DNA of 56,962 nucleotides. Origin: Diplocarpon mali. Lineage: Eukaryota; Ascomycota; Leotiomycetes; Helotiales; Drepanopezizaceae. Position numbers and translations under genes: made by a program. The stretch spans positions 1 through 56,962 of the forward strand of contig JAENRP010000288.1 of NCBI GenBank assembly GCA_024741835.1, written 5' to 3'. The notes under the pieces were generated by a model, which was not told where the DNA came from, did not search any database, and saw only the letters and a program-made list of their open reading frames with translations. Positions 35,965 to 47,669 of the stretch are shown one piece after another (within the stretch, counting starts at the first letter, position 1; every line of letters begins with the position of its first letter).

Positions 35965-36195
35965 TGTGACCACTCTGTGTATGTAGAAAGCAGGGTCACA
36001 GCCACGAGGGATCATATAACCGAGTCAAAACCTTTAGAGTAATCAACTTAGAATTAACAACTAACGAGCTTAGAAGGAGCGGAAGAATGAAGCATATATA
36101 TATAAATAAAAGTGGGTCTCGCGTACTACGCTTAGCTAAGCGGAGTATAGCCGAACTAGGTGCCAACCGGGGTCTATATGGTAATAGTTGTCATA
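35965..36195 (-). repeat. Gypsy E 3' LTR (231 bp)
   Basis: On the plus strand it runs from TGTGACCACTC to GTTGTCATA, giving TG...CA ends and a TGTGAC/GTCA(C)A inverted repeat. It directly abuts the run of eight C (the polypurine tract in antisense). Confidence 0.75.
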
Positions 36196-36213
36196 TTACC
36201 CCCCCCTTTGAAA

Positions 36214-39200
36214 AAAAGCTTATCTTCGAGCGCTTATCAATTTCCTTACTATTATTTAAATAATTGTAGTCGTCGATACCGTCTAAGTATGCTTTTAGCT
36301 ATAGATTAATATTCTTAAGAGGACTAGGGAGCTTTGGGTTCTCTAAGTGAAAATCGCATAGCTTAATAAGGGCATATTTAAAGTCCGACGCGTTATACTA
36401 TATTAGATCGATATTACGATTCAATTATAAAGCTTTGTATTTTAGCTTTCCTTGCTTCTTGCGTATAGTAAGAAGGTCCTTAACCTTATACTTATCGTTA
36501 TTTGTAATATTGATTAGTAGCAGCGGGTCGGTTATTTGCCTTAGTAAGGGGTCGTTTAGTGCCTTGCGCAGGCGTTAAGGGTAGAATACGTTATATACCT
36601 TTATAGAGTTAGGTAACTTAAGCTTATATAAGCTAAAGACTTTGTTTGTAATATCAAAGGGGCTATTAGTAGGGAAATCTAGCTTCTTTAACGGTCGTTA
36701 TATTAGGAAAGGGCATATATTTAGCCAAACCTAGTCTTTAGGACTAAAATCAATAGGGCGGCGTAAGCGATTAGCTTATTTAGCATTGCGCTTTTAAGCA
36801 TATTATAGGTAGGAGGTAGTAAGCTTTTAAGCTTTGTAGTAGCGCGCGGTATAGTATAGCGCATCCTTACAATTGATTTTAATAAAGGGAGGCTTATTAT
36901 CGGGAATATCGAGCTTCCAGTTCCAGTTAGTATAAGGAGCATAGCTATGAACGACCTCAAAGGGAGTAAGGCCGCCGAGGGAGTTGTATAGCAATATCAA
37001 TTGTGTATAGTTTATTATAAGAAGGAATTCTGACCAGTTATCTTAGTAGTAACTGATAAACGGGCGAAGGCGCTTTTGCAAATATTGATTATAGATTTCG
37101 GTCTGACTATCTATTTTTAAGTAGTCGGCTGTAGAAAATTAGAGGTTTGTACTAAGAATTGTATTAAGCTGCTTTTAAAATAAAGAGATATATTAAGGAC
37201 CTTGATCAGAGGTAATCGTATAAGGAGCGCTAAAGTACTTGAAAATGTAGTAAATATACAACTTAGCAGTTTCTTTTATATCGATCTTTTTATTGCAAGG
37301 GATGGAAATAGCTTGCTTACTAAAGCGATCTATAATAATAAAGATATTATTATAATTATGCTTATTGGTATTAGTAGATATATAGTCTATATTAATATGC
37401 TCTTATAAGCGAGTAGGAATAGGGAGCAGTTGTAGTAGCCCTGGCTTCTTATTATATAGGACCGATAAACGATAATATGTATAATAGTTGCGATAATACT
37501 ACTTAATATAGGAGGAGATACTATGCTAATAGTATTAGTTAAAAAGCAGCTAATACGTTTTTAATATAGAAGGGTAGGTAGTTAAAATGTTATTATATAC
37601 TTCTTTAATAAGAAGGGTTCGTAGGTGATCTACATTAGGTACTATAAGGCGCTCTTAGTATAGGAGCAGGTCGCCTTTTATAAAGTACTTATTTGCGTAT
37701 AGTAGCTTGATTTTAAGTCTTAGAGCGGCTCTATAACTCGATTGTTCAGTTTGAACTAAAGAAGAAGAAGAAGAATTCTGCGTACTGCGCAAAGCTTATA
37801 AGCGAAGGGCGTATAGGCTAGGTGAGGTTCTATTAGCCTTAAGGACCTGGTCTATAATATGAAAAGCAAGGGAGAGGTCCGCGACTTTAAAGGCAAATTC
37901 ATTATACTAGCCTAAGGGGCGCAGCGCCTTAGAAAGGAGCTAAGGGTCAATCTGTTCTAATTATAGTAAAGTGCGTATGCTATACTAGAAGCGTTTCTTA
38001 CTATTTTAATTATTTAGCTTATCAACGCGCTTAGTTAAAGCGTTGGCTAAGGGGTTTTAAGAACCTAGTTGGTATAAGATAATAAAGTCGTAGTCGGCAA
38101 GGAGCTCGGCCTAGCGAGCCTATTAAGAGTTAAGATCTTTGCTAAATATAAAGTACTCTAGCGCCTTATAGTTAGTATAAACCTTGATTTTATAGGGTGA
38201 ACCTGCGAGCTTTAGTCGAAAGTGTTTAAAGGAGCGTATAATCGCTAGCATTTCTTTATTATAGATAGCATAGTTTAGCTTAGCGGGGGCTATGGTTTTA
38301 CTATAATAAGCGACTAGAAGCCAATTATCTCTATATAGTTGTGATAGGATAGAAGCGATAATTCCATCAGAAGCGTCGGTCTTTAGAAGATAGGGCAGCT
38401 CCTAGTAGTAGTATTAGAGCACTAGGGCTATAATAAGGGCCTATTATAAAAGAAGGAAAGAGTGCTTGCACTTAATAGAGAAAACAAAGGGAATGTTATT
38501 TTTTATAAGTTCTACTAAGGGCTTGGCTATTATATTATAATTCTTAATAAAACGATAATAGAAATTGCAAAAACTAAGAAACGATTAGATACCTTTAATA
38601 ATCAAAGGGTACTTTTAGTTAGCGATAATAGAAACCTTATTTAGGTCTACCTTTAACCCTTCTATCGAGACAATGAATCTGAGGTATTTTATACGTATGA
38701 TATTAAATTCGCATTTCTTTAAATCTGCTTAGAGGCTAGCGTCAATTAGTTATTAGAGCACCTTTTTAATATGAATCTTATATTTAAGTAAGTCATACGA
38801 ATAGATTAAGATATTATTAAGGTATATAGTATAAAAATTATTGAGATAATTAAAGAGGATATTATTTATATAGTATTAGTATATAGCTAGGCCGTTAGTA
38901 AGGCCAAACGGTAGTACTTTGCACTTATACGCTCTATAGCGTATTCTAAATGTAGTCAGTTCTTCGGAATCTGGATTTATACATATATAGTAAAAAGCTT
39001 ATTATATATCGAGCTTTATAAAGATCTTAGCGCTAAAGAGATAGGCTAAGGTCTTATCGATTAGCAGGAGGGGGTACTAATCTTTATAAGTTAGTGCGTT
39101 TAAAGCTTAATATTCTATACAAAGGCGTAGGGAGCCGTCGGGTTTCTTGATAAATAGGATCGGAGCAGCGTAAGGTGCAAACGATACTTCGATAAACCCT

Positions 39201-40420
39201 TTATCGAGGTTATCGATAAGGTAGGCTTTGACGGCTTCTAGCTCTAGGATTAATATCTTATATAAAGGGGAATACTTTAGGGCCTTTTCAACATTCTCTC
39301 TTAAATCGATCTTATAATTATAGGAATAGTAAGGAAGAAGCTAATTACTAGCGACTTTACTAAATGCTAAAGCATATTTACTATAAACTTAAGGAATAGG
39401 AGGTTCTTGCGCTAGCTCTGAGAGGCTAGTAGAGAAGGAGGCGATAGATATAATACCCTACTTATACTTCTTTAGGAGGTTATGCTAATCGCTGGATTTA
39501 TATAGTATAAAAGAAGACCTATAGATCAACGAGTCAATTTCATATAAGGAAGTCGTAAAAATCTCTGCTTACTTCCGATTTTTTACAATTATATAAAAGG
39601 CGTAGGCCGATATATAGTACAAATTCACTTAAGGTAAGGAGGGTTTAACCTTCTTCCTTTAAAATCGGGATGGCTTATAAGAATTAATAGCAATAGGCGT
39701 TTTAATAGCAAATAGGAAGGAATCAGTTAAAGGCCTTAGTATAGAGCATAGGGGGTGTATAAGCTTTTGATTATAAGAGGCGTTATACGCTCTAAATATT
39801 ACTTGCTTTATAAGAGGGGAAGCTGCTATATCGCTAGGCACTTTAAGGCCTTGAACTCTTTAGTCTGGAGTCTTTTATCTTTGCTATACTAAAGAGGTAA
39901 GAGGAGGTATTATAAAAGGGTCTTTATCTAGGCTAGAAATATATAAATCTATTAAAGCTAGTTGAGTGGCTAGCGAGACAGGGAGCGAGGCGTTAATTTG
40001 TTAGTCTATAGCAGCATTTTAGCGCTTAGTATCTTATTAGTAGTATAGGTTAACTAGATCTTATCAAAGGTCGATTAGTTCAGTATTCTTTACGTATATA
40101 ATTATTAATAGGTAGGAAGGGGGCCAAATTAGCTTACGGCCTGCGATATCGATTTATATATAGTATTCTTTAAACTAATATCGCCTAATGATTATACTAT
40201 AGTTTCTAAGGTTTATAATAAGAAAAGGAGTATAAGATTGCAAACGATTATTAATTATAAGATTTAAAAATATATAATAAGTGACTATAGTCCCTTATTT
40301 GCTATTATATTCCTTAATAAGAAATAGGATAGGTAGTCAGTGGAAAACAGGCTATAGAAATTTAAAAAGAGATTTGATTAAAGAAAAATCGATTAATATA
40401 TAACTATTAGCTCCTATATC
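36214..40420 (-). pseudogene. Gypsy E pol
   Basis: Minus-strand pol. The reverse transcriptase box Y-L-N-N-I-L-I-Y lies near 38805-38830, with both Asp changed to Asn. The RNase H and zinc-binding H-H-C-C region lies about 37430-37700. Integrase core: I-D-Y near 37395, T-S-D-Q-G-P near 37205 (Asp intact), and a catalytic Glu in S-Q-T-E-I near 37090. The integrase C-terminal part carries a chromodomain-like segment (D-x-Y-x-V-x-D-L-L ... Y-K-A ... Y-N-A-S-D-F) at about 36530-36360. The protein ends near the purine tract. The protease was not located with certainty. Confidence 0.83.
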
Positions 40421-40539
40421 GAAAAGTGCAGATACTTTATAGAATAGGCCATTCTTAATAAGCTTAACTATAATAGTCAAAGCTTTGCTATTAAGAAGTT
40501 TTATTAAGTCAAGGTATCGCATATCTTTAAGGAGGCCTA

Positions 40540-41430
40540 GGAAGGAGGCTTTGCCTAGGCCCTTCCTTTTCCCTTCGAATCAACCTTTAGCTAGTTGTTA
40601 AGATCGATTAATAGCTCGTTATTATTAGGGATGTCTATTAAATCAACTTCAAGCTTATTGATCTAAAGGGAAGGCGATAAGAAGTATTGATAATTAAAAG
40701 AGGGAGCAGGGGGGGTCGACTTACTTAGAGCGCCTTAGCTACTATAGGGGTATTAGGTAGTACTAGGCGAGGGAGAGCGCTAATTACAATTACGATTATT
40801 ATTATAGCTAGCCCTAGGGGCTAAGTAAGCCCTTTAATCAGCAGGGTAGCTCTTTTAAGTAGCTTTCGGAGCTTATTAGCTGGCCCGGCATAAGGAGGAA
40901 TTCGCCGAAGAGGGGGTTGCCGAGTATAGAGTTTCCTTAGTATAGATGCCTATATCTTCTAATTGAATAGCTTCTACCTACTCTTTAAGAGTCCTTATAC
41001 AACCCTATTGCTAATAGAGCCTTATACGAATATGCTATATAATCTTTTTGCAAAGGGCGCTTTAAAGGCGGTATTTATTAGTGATTTCGGCAATAGAGGC
41101 TAGACGGCTGAACTTAAGGTAGAATTCCTAAAACAGCTACTTATAGCTTATATAAAGCTTTTAAAAATCAAGTTCGGCGTTATCTTATTCTATTAGGTTA
41201 GAAAGGAAGTTTATAAGCTCTTTGATTAGCTACTTAAAGGGGGTAGGGTCTTAATGATCCTAGACCTTAGGCGCAAGGAAATCGCGCGCAATACCTTCTA
41301 TTTGATTAAGGATGTAATTCTTAATTAAGCGTTCTAAGGAAAAGTAAGTGCGATAGTTATTTGTTATTAAGGATTTGAGATTCTTATTGTGAAATATGAG
41401 GGCTGGCCGATATGGTAAAGAGAGTATAAG
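40540..41430 (-). pseudogene. Gypsy E gag
   Basis: From about 41370 downward the frame resembles the capsid region of fungal gypsy gags: N-Y-I-L-N-Q-I-E-G-x-A then F-L-A-P and P-F-K-Q-L, and later F-Q-E-F-Y-L-K-F-S-R-L-A near 41135. A Ser-rich tail follows (about 40890). The N terminus upstream of 41430 does not look like the usual gag start, which fits a truncated or recombined 5' end. Confidence 0.68.
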
Positions 41431-41673
41431 GTAGTATTGAGTAGTAAGTAATAGTAGTAGTTGAAGAACTTAGAGACTTAGGAGGCTTAGGAGGCTTGAT
41501 TCCTAACTATAGGAGCAAAGCAATCTATATATATAAAATATCTTGAGCTTCTAGAACCTTCTAGTATATTAGAGTTATACTAGATTATAAATCAATATAG
41601 GTATACGTAATGCAATACGTAATCCTTTGATTTGTAACATAGTTTTAGCTAAACTTAGTACTATAAGTCATAG
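41431..41673 (-). other. Leader-like stretch between gypsy E gag and the right LTR
   Basis: About 240 bases without a convincing frame. It contains three short repeats AGGAGGCTTAGGAGGCTT / CTTAGGAGG (41482-41500) and AT-rich sequence. No primer binding site could be named beside 41674. Confidence 0.4.
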
Positions 41674-41918
41674 TATGGAGACCTGAGATGGATAGGTCTT
41701 ATGATATATATTATATAATTGACGTAGGATAGTAGGAGGATAAAAGGGCCATCTTTTATATATAGAGATAGCGCGTATTGCCATAGTACTAAATATACCT
41801 TATACTTAGGACTTATTCCTAATATCTTATCTAAGAGAGCCCGCTTATAGTGCTTCCTCCTTTTTGTTTTTAGGTCTTCCCTTAGGCCTATTCTTATATT
41901 ATCTCCCTTCTGTTTTAT
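41674..41918 (-). repeat. LTR-like sequence X2 (about 245 bp), relative of X1
   Basis: Read on the minus strand it starts TATAAAACAG and ends GGTCTCCATA (X1: TATAAGAG ... GGTCTCTACA). Shared blocks with X1 include AATAGGCCTAAGGGAAGACC, GGAGGAAGCA, GGCTCTCT and CGCGCTATCTCT. It lacks the CACGTG cluster of X1. It occupies the 5' LTR place of gypsy E but does not match the 3' LTR. Confidence 0.68.
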
Positions 41919-42205
41919 ATTAATAACCTATGCAGGGACCGATTTCTTAAGATTTCTATCCTTATATAACCTTATCGATCTCTTAGTTCGCAGATAAGAG
42001 ACTAGCCTTTGAAATACGTCTTTAAAACACTTATAGTATCTTAATCAACTTTAAAAACCTTATCCTTAATCGCCTAGTTACTTAGAACTATTGATTTTTG
42101 TTTAGCAACTATTAATAACCTTAGATTTTCCCTTTTTGGCTCTGCTTTGAAAACCCCTATTTTCTTCCTTAACTTTGAGATTTTCGGAATTTTCGGCTTC
42201 CCAAT
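41919..42205 (+). other. Upstream region of F gag
   Basis: AT-rich leader without recognisable LTR, primer site or ORF. I compared it with the sequence after F pol and after ORF2 and saw no direct repeat. Confidence 0.4.
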
Positions 42206-42590
42206 ATGAAAAGTTTGGCGAACCCTATAATAGCAATCTTAAATAACGGTAGTTTTAAGTACTTAAGTAATACTAAGCGCAAACTCTAACTGGAAGTGTC
42301 TCTTTAGAATCTTTAGAAATCTAAATCTAATAATTCAGCTGCCTTAGCTTAATAGAACTTTAAAAACTGCCTTAGAATCGTCTCTAAAGACCCCTTTATT
42401 CTAAGGACTAATAGGAATTGGCCTAAAGGCTAAGAAGAATCTTAAATATAAACCTTATCTTAGAAATTTATCTTAGATTAAGTAAACCTTACCTTATTGC
42501 AATTAATTATAATACTCCTATTAGCTATTTAGTACCTACTTAGAATCTCTTAGCAAACTCGGATTAAACTTTTAGTAGAATCCGGAATTC

Positions 42591-42614
42591 TACTCTTAAG
42601 CCTAGCCTATAAGT
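42591..42614 (+). repeat. Quasi-palindrome in F gag (other phase)
   Basis: TACTCTTAAGCC core with CCTATAAGT arm. Translated as L-L-L-S-L-A-Y-K, one of the few copies not in the usual phase. Strongly RIP-altered. Confidence 0.6.
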
Positions 42615-43599
42615 AAAAGGATAAAAAGATATCCTTAAATAACTTAAGGCCGCTACCTACTTTTTTAATATTAATATTAAAAAATACTAAAAATAATATC
42701 AATTTTAAACTTTTCGCTAACCCTTTGTCCGAATCTTTTCAAACTTGTCTTAGTTATTTTAAGATTGACTCGGATTCTAAATGTTCTTTAAGCCCTTTTG
42801 AATTTCGAAGTACTCCTTTTAGTAACTAATCATACGATATTAAGGCTTCCCTTTTGCCTTTTATAGATTCTATCAACCTAGACAGTTAGTATAAAATGAT
42901 AATAGCTGCATTTAAGGCTATTATTAGCCACTTTCCCTTTCCTAGTTCCCTTAGTGCTCCTTACTTTATAAGAGCTAATATTACTAATTTCCTTAAGTAA
43001 TATAAGGAAACTTATTACGATTTTAGTATTTTATAAGCGGATATGATTTCTTAGCTCCCTTGCTATTATAACTATATAAGCAAAGATATTATCAAATCCC
43101 TTCTTAAATAGAAGACGTATAATTCATAGGAACTCTTTATTAAGGCTCTCAAGTCTGAATTCCGAGAATTTGATAGATAGCAGATTCGCAATACTCTAGC
43201 TTTCTTAAAGGAGTTTGTTCTGATTACTCAAACTCCTAAGGAACTTAAGAACTACTATTGGACTTTTACTTGTATATCAAATACTTTAATCAGCTAGAAA
43301 ATACTTAATAAAGTTGAATAAGACTGCCTTTTCTTACTTAGATTACCTACTGGCCTTTGAAATAAGATTATTAAGTATTTTAAGATCGATAAGCAAAACC
43401 TTATAACCTTTGCCTTATTTAAGGAATTCTTAGCCTTTACTTTAAAATCAGATCTTAGTGAGAGAACTATTAATACTATAGAATAGGAAAAAGCCCTTAC
43501 TCCCTCTTATACTAAAGACCTTAAGAGCCTGGTTTAAGAACACTCGAAAGCTTTAGAAGTTATAAAGGAGGCAAAGAAGAACCTAGTAGTCATACCTTT

Positions 43600-43624
43600 C
43601 ACTCGCGGTCCTAACCTAGGAGTG
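43600..43624 (+). repeat. Quasi-palindrome in F gag
   Basis: Arms CACTCGCGG / CTAGGAGTG. In frame as T-R-G-P-N-L-G-V. Confidence 0.8.
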
Positions 43625-45515
43625 AGATCTAACCTTAAAATTAAGGAACTTAAGACCTAATTTATAGAACTCTAAATCTAAAGCTTGGAAACTAAGATTA
43701 ATGATCTCTTATAGGAAAAATAGTATATTTTGCAATTTGGTAATAGGCAAAACTCGGCTACTATAAGCCAACCTAGTAGTTCCTATTACTAGACTCCTGC
43801 TTCTTATCATTCGGAACAACTAGCTAATATAAGAATTCAATAGTTGATTGAAGAAGGAGAAATTAATCCTAACTAGCACTTTGCTAATATTAATACTATA
43901 GGGTACTAAAGGAATAGCAATAGAAGACGACTAACCTGCAACTTTTGCAATAATAAAGAACCTAACTGCGCTTTATATAAGTATTGCAACGATTGCCCTC
44001 TTTTTTATCGTTTTATTAATACTAGAGTTATATATATTAATAAGTATGGGATGCTTTATATTAAAGATCCTAGGCTAGAAGCTATCCTTATTAAAAAGCA
44101 CTAGAATCACTTATAGTTATAGACTATTCAAATAATAATATATAGTATAAAATAGGATGAGAATTTGGTCAAACGACAGCATGTTATAGATATAAATGCT
44201 AAAATTCCAACTTATATATATATAGGTCTAACTAGCAACCTACCTAAGGGAGTTCTTAAGGACCCGGCTTTTAACTAAACAGCTACTAAAGTTAAAGGAA
44301 TCTTTATTTTAGGGTAGGTTAATAATAACGTATCTACTAATATTAATACTACTTCTATATTTAAAAACCCTTAGAATACTTATTGTCCTTTTAGATCTAC
44401 TACTCCCTTAATACTAATAAAACTAGCCAAAGTCTAGAAATTAATATATGCAACTTAAGAATCTTAATATAGAGTTTAAACGCTAAAAGATATCTAATAA
44501 TCTGGAACTATAGTAGATAAGGATAAAGCTGATATAGTAAACGAATTGATTAGAGATATAATAGACAAAGATGGCTTTAAGCTCAAAGATCAAGAAGTCG
44601 AAGTTATTATGTAGACCCCTGACCTTAAGCAAAAGAGACAGATATTAAAATAGGAGAAATTCGTTAACAAATACGCTAGTTCAACTGCAATAGAGAAAGC
44701 TATAGAGAATGTTATAGCTTAGCAAATTAACCTTACGTTTAAAGACCTATTTGATTTAATTGGACGCTTTAATAAAGTGCTAAGAAAGCATATCCTAGTT
44801 GCCTTTAAAGATTTGAATAATAATAAGGAAATGGAAATTATAATATAAAAGAACTTTAAGAAACACTTAGCCTTAATTAAATATCTTTAAATTGCAAAAG
44901 ATAAAGGAACCTAGAGGTATTATAATATTATAGTAATGGCTTTAACATCTTAGAATATTAACCGAAATTGTTTAGCAATTGCGATAAAAAGCCCTATTAT
45001 TATTTATTCTATAGAAGAATTAGTTAAAGCAAAGGCTCTGATCGATTATGGTTTAGAAGTTAATATAATGATTAGAAAAGTGGTGGAAATGGCTCGATTA
45101 ATAATCGTTAGCGATCGACTCTTTATTTATTCGACTATCTCTGGATCGAAATATAATTTTGATAGATAAGTGAAAAACGTAAAGGTTAGAGTCAAAGGAA
45201 TTATTAATTATACTGACTTTCTAGTAATAGAGAATTCTTCGAATGACATTCTTTTAAGAATGCCCTTTATTTTAGAATCTTAGCTAATATTTAACTATCC
45301 TAAAGATAGGCTTATAAAAGCTAGCCTTTAGAATATGGATCGATCCTTAAAAGGATAAATAGTTATTATAAGAAATATAGCCGAATTCTAGAATAAGGTT
45401 TTGAGAAACGATTAGCTAGTATAAGGGCTAGGCTTAATGCTAGTAAAGGAAGGCACCTAGCAAGGAGTTATAGCAAAAGAAAGGTGAGTTTGTCGATTTT
45501 GAATAATAGTAATTT

Positions 45516-45540
45516 GACTCGCGGTCTTAGACTAGGAGTC
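45516..45540 (+). repeat. Quasi-palindrome just after the F gag stop
   Basis: Arms GACTCGCGG / CTAGGAGTC, 28 bases after the gag TGA. In the pol frame it reads L-T-R-G-L-R-L-G-V. As RNA it could form a hairpin downstream of the gag-pol frame change. Confidence 0.8.
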
Positions 45541-45677
45541 AAATCTGGAATTTTGAAAAATGGTACAATCGGCGTTTTATTAGCTTAATAATTAAGAAAA
45601 AAGAAAAATAAGGTAGAGAAGAGAGTTCGTTTTACAAATCTTAATAATTTACTAATTATTTTAAAAAACCTAAAAAC

Positions 45678-45702
45678 CACTTATAGGCCGGACCTGTGAG
45701 TG
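45678..45702 (+). repeat. Quasi-palindrome at the start of F pol
   Basis: CACTTATAGGCCGGACC core with GTGAGTG arm. Pol frame reads T-T-Y-R-P-D-L then stop, V. Confidence 0.8.
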
Positions 45703-47644
45703 AAAAATAATAAAATTACTAATAACATTTCCATTTATATACTTTAAATTGACAACTTAGAAAATCTTTTATTTATTTTTAAAAAGGAAAATTCGGACCA
45801 TTTTATAGGATTTGATAAAAAAGGAAAGAAGTAAAGAAGCATAATACTAGCTAATATTCGAACTATATATAAAAGCAAGGCCGATAAAGTACGACCGGTG
45901 GATTGGGGAATCTCTGATGGCTTAAAGCCTGGAGGACTAGATGATTAGTTTGAATAAGATAAGAAGCTTCGACCTCTGAAGCTAAGTAGCAAATTCGATA
46001 AGTTTATTATAGGCAGATTTTCTAATAAACCCATTAGATATCGACTAATAAAAGAACGTTTCAATATATTGAAAATTAGCGAAGACTTAATAGAGTAAGA
46101 ATGCGAACTACTTTATAAAACCTTAATAAATCAAGAGGACGCCTTGGCTTTTGACTAGATGGAACTTGGCCAGATTTGAAAAGAGGTTACGCCTTATATT
46201 AAGATTAAGATAATACCCTACGAAGCCTGGCAAGAGAAAACATTCGGGGTCCTTAAAGCTCTTTAAGAAAAGGTAATCGAAATGTTAAAGGATAGGCTGA
46301 AGCAAGGTATTCTCGAGTTCTATAATAGCCCTTATAGGAATAAATAGTTCCTAGTTGCTAAGAAAGAGAAGGGAACTTATAGACTAATAATAGTAGTAGT
46401 AGAGATGAACCGAGTAACTGTTAAGGACGCTAATGTTCCTCTGAATGTAGATGAGTTCTCGAATAAATTCGTAGGATTAACCTGCAGCTCTCTTATTAAC
46501 TTCTTCTTTAAATACAACTAATTCATTCTTAACGTTAAATCAAGAGATATAATAGCAATTCAAACCCCTCTTAGGCTACTTCAGATAATAAGATTACCTT
46601 AAAGGGCTATAAATTCGATCGCTCAATTTGTTTAAATAATCTATAAGATACTAGTAGATTATATACCTAATATTGCGCTCCCTTATATAGACGATATAAG
46701 AGTAAAAGGATTAAGATCATTCTATAATTATAAAGAAGTTCTTCTTAATATACGACGATTTATAATAGAATACATTTAGAACTTAGACTAGGTACTTATA
46801 TAATTCGAAAGGGCAAGAGCAACGGTCGGTCCAAAGTTATAATACTATCTTCTATCGATGGAAATTGTTGGTTTTATTACTGATTCCAATAGCCGAAGTC
46901 CTTAAAGGGCTAAAGTACTTAAAATCGACGAATGGAAGAGGTATTATAATATGGCGGAAGCTCGCGCGTTTATTAGTGTTATAGTATACTATCGCATTTG
47001 GATTAAGGATTTTGCTAAAAAGGCAGCACCTATTTACTCCTTATTTTGGAAAGGGGCTGAGTTTTAGTAGGAGGAACCTTAAATAGAGGCTATGAAACAA
47101 CTAAAGCAAGCGTTACTTAAGGTGCTATATCTAATTAAAATAGACTATAGAGCCGATGCTAGGCTAATTATACTAATAGTTAACGCAAGCTTAATCAGAT
47201 GGGGTGCTGTCCTTTAATAAGCTAACAGCTAATAGAAAAGACATTTAGCTCACTTTGAAAGTGGTCTTTAGAATCTAGTAGAGATAAAGTATAATACTAT
47301 TAAATAGGAATGTAAAGGCGCTCTAAAGGCGATGAAAAAGATAAGAAGCAACCTTTATAGCACTTACTTTATCCTTGAAACTAATGCTAAAGTGCTAGTA
47401 GAACAATTGAATAGCGCTATAAGCGACCTATTAAGAGCCTTGCTAATGAAGTAGATTACTTAAATGAGACTGATGGACTTTGAAGTCAAATATATTCTAA
47501 GAATAAAAAATACCGCTGCTAATGGCCTTTTAAGAAGAGCTCGCCCTTACCCCTTTGATTTGATTAAAGAAGATAAAATAGATATTGATAAGTAGGTAGA
47601 GAACGAAGTTGGTTGTCTATTAATATATCGCCTTAAAGGGACTC

Positions 47645-47669
47645 GACTCGCGGTCCTGGCCTGCGAGTC
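47645..47669 (+). repeat. Quasi-palindrome in F pol, best-preserved copy
   Basis: Arms GACTCGCGG and CCTGCGAGTC around TCCTGG: seven outer base pairs and a G-T pair. Between RNase H and integrase, read in a different phase (L-A-V-L-A-C-E-S). Confidence 0.88.

Larger units (their letters stand above)
35965..41918 (-). mobile_element. Ty3/gypsy chromovirus E, minus strand, unlike ends
   Basis: Gag-pol is read from about 41430 down to 36214. The 3' LTR at the left (35965-36195) is preceded on the minus strand by a G-rich polypurine tract (36196-36215), as expected. At the right end, where the 5' LTR should be a copy of it, there is instead a different LTR-like sequence (41674-41918) related to X1. 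Either the element is recombinant or its true 5' end was lost. AAGTC (35960-35964) would be the left target duplication; no right copy is visible. Confidence 0.75.
42206..45487 (+). pseudogene. F element gag with retropepsin-like domain
   Basis: ATG 42206 to TGA 45485-45487, 1093 codons in one phase, stops only of RIP type. Long N-terminal Ser/Asn/Leu-rich region, helical capsid-like part (about 42890-43520), Gln/Ser-rich linker, and a cysteine motif C-x2-C-x6-C-x5-C-x2-C at 43937-43999, with all five Cys intact. A retropepsin-like domain follows near 45035-45270: A-L-I-D-Y-G-x-E-V-N-I-M (Asp at 45044), later L-L-R-M-P-F. Protease lying at the end of gag, and the form of the motif, resemble a lineage of fungal Ty3-like elements best known from basidiomycetes. 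Palindromes lie in the frame at 42591 and 43600. Confidence 0.82.

Noticed and set aside
36721..36960. 79-codon minus-strand ORF as a separate gene
   Set aside because: Alternative frame of the gypsy E integrase C-terminal region, whose recognisable motifs are in another frame.
45473..45487. Slippery heptamer for -1 frameshifting at the F gag end
   Set aside because: The A-rich run GCAAAAGAAAGG is suggestive but does not fit X-XXY-YYZ in the gag frame.
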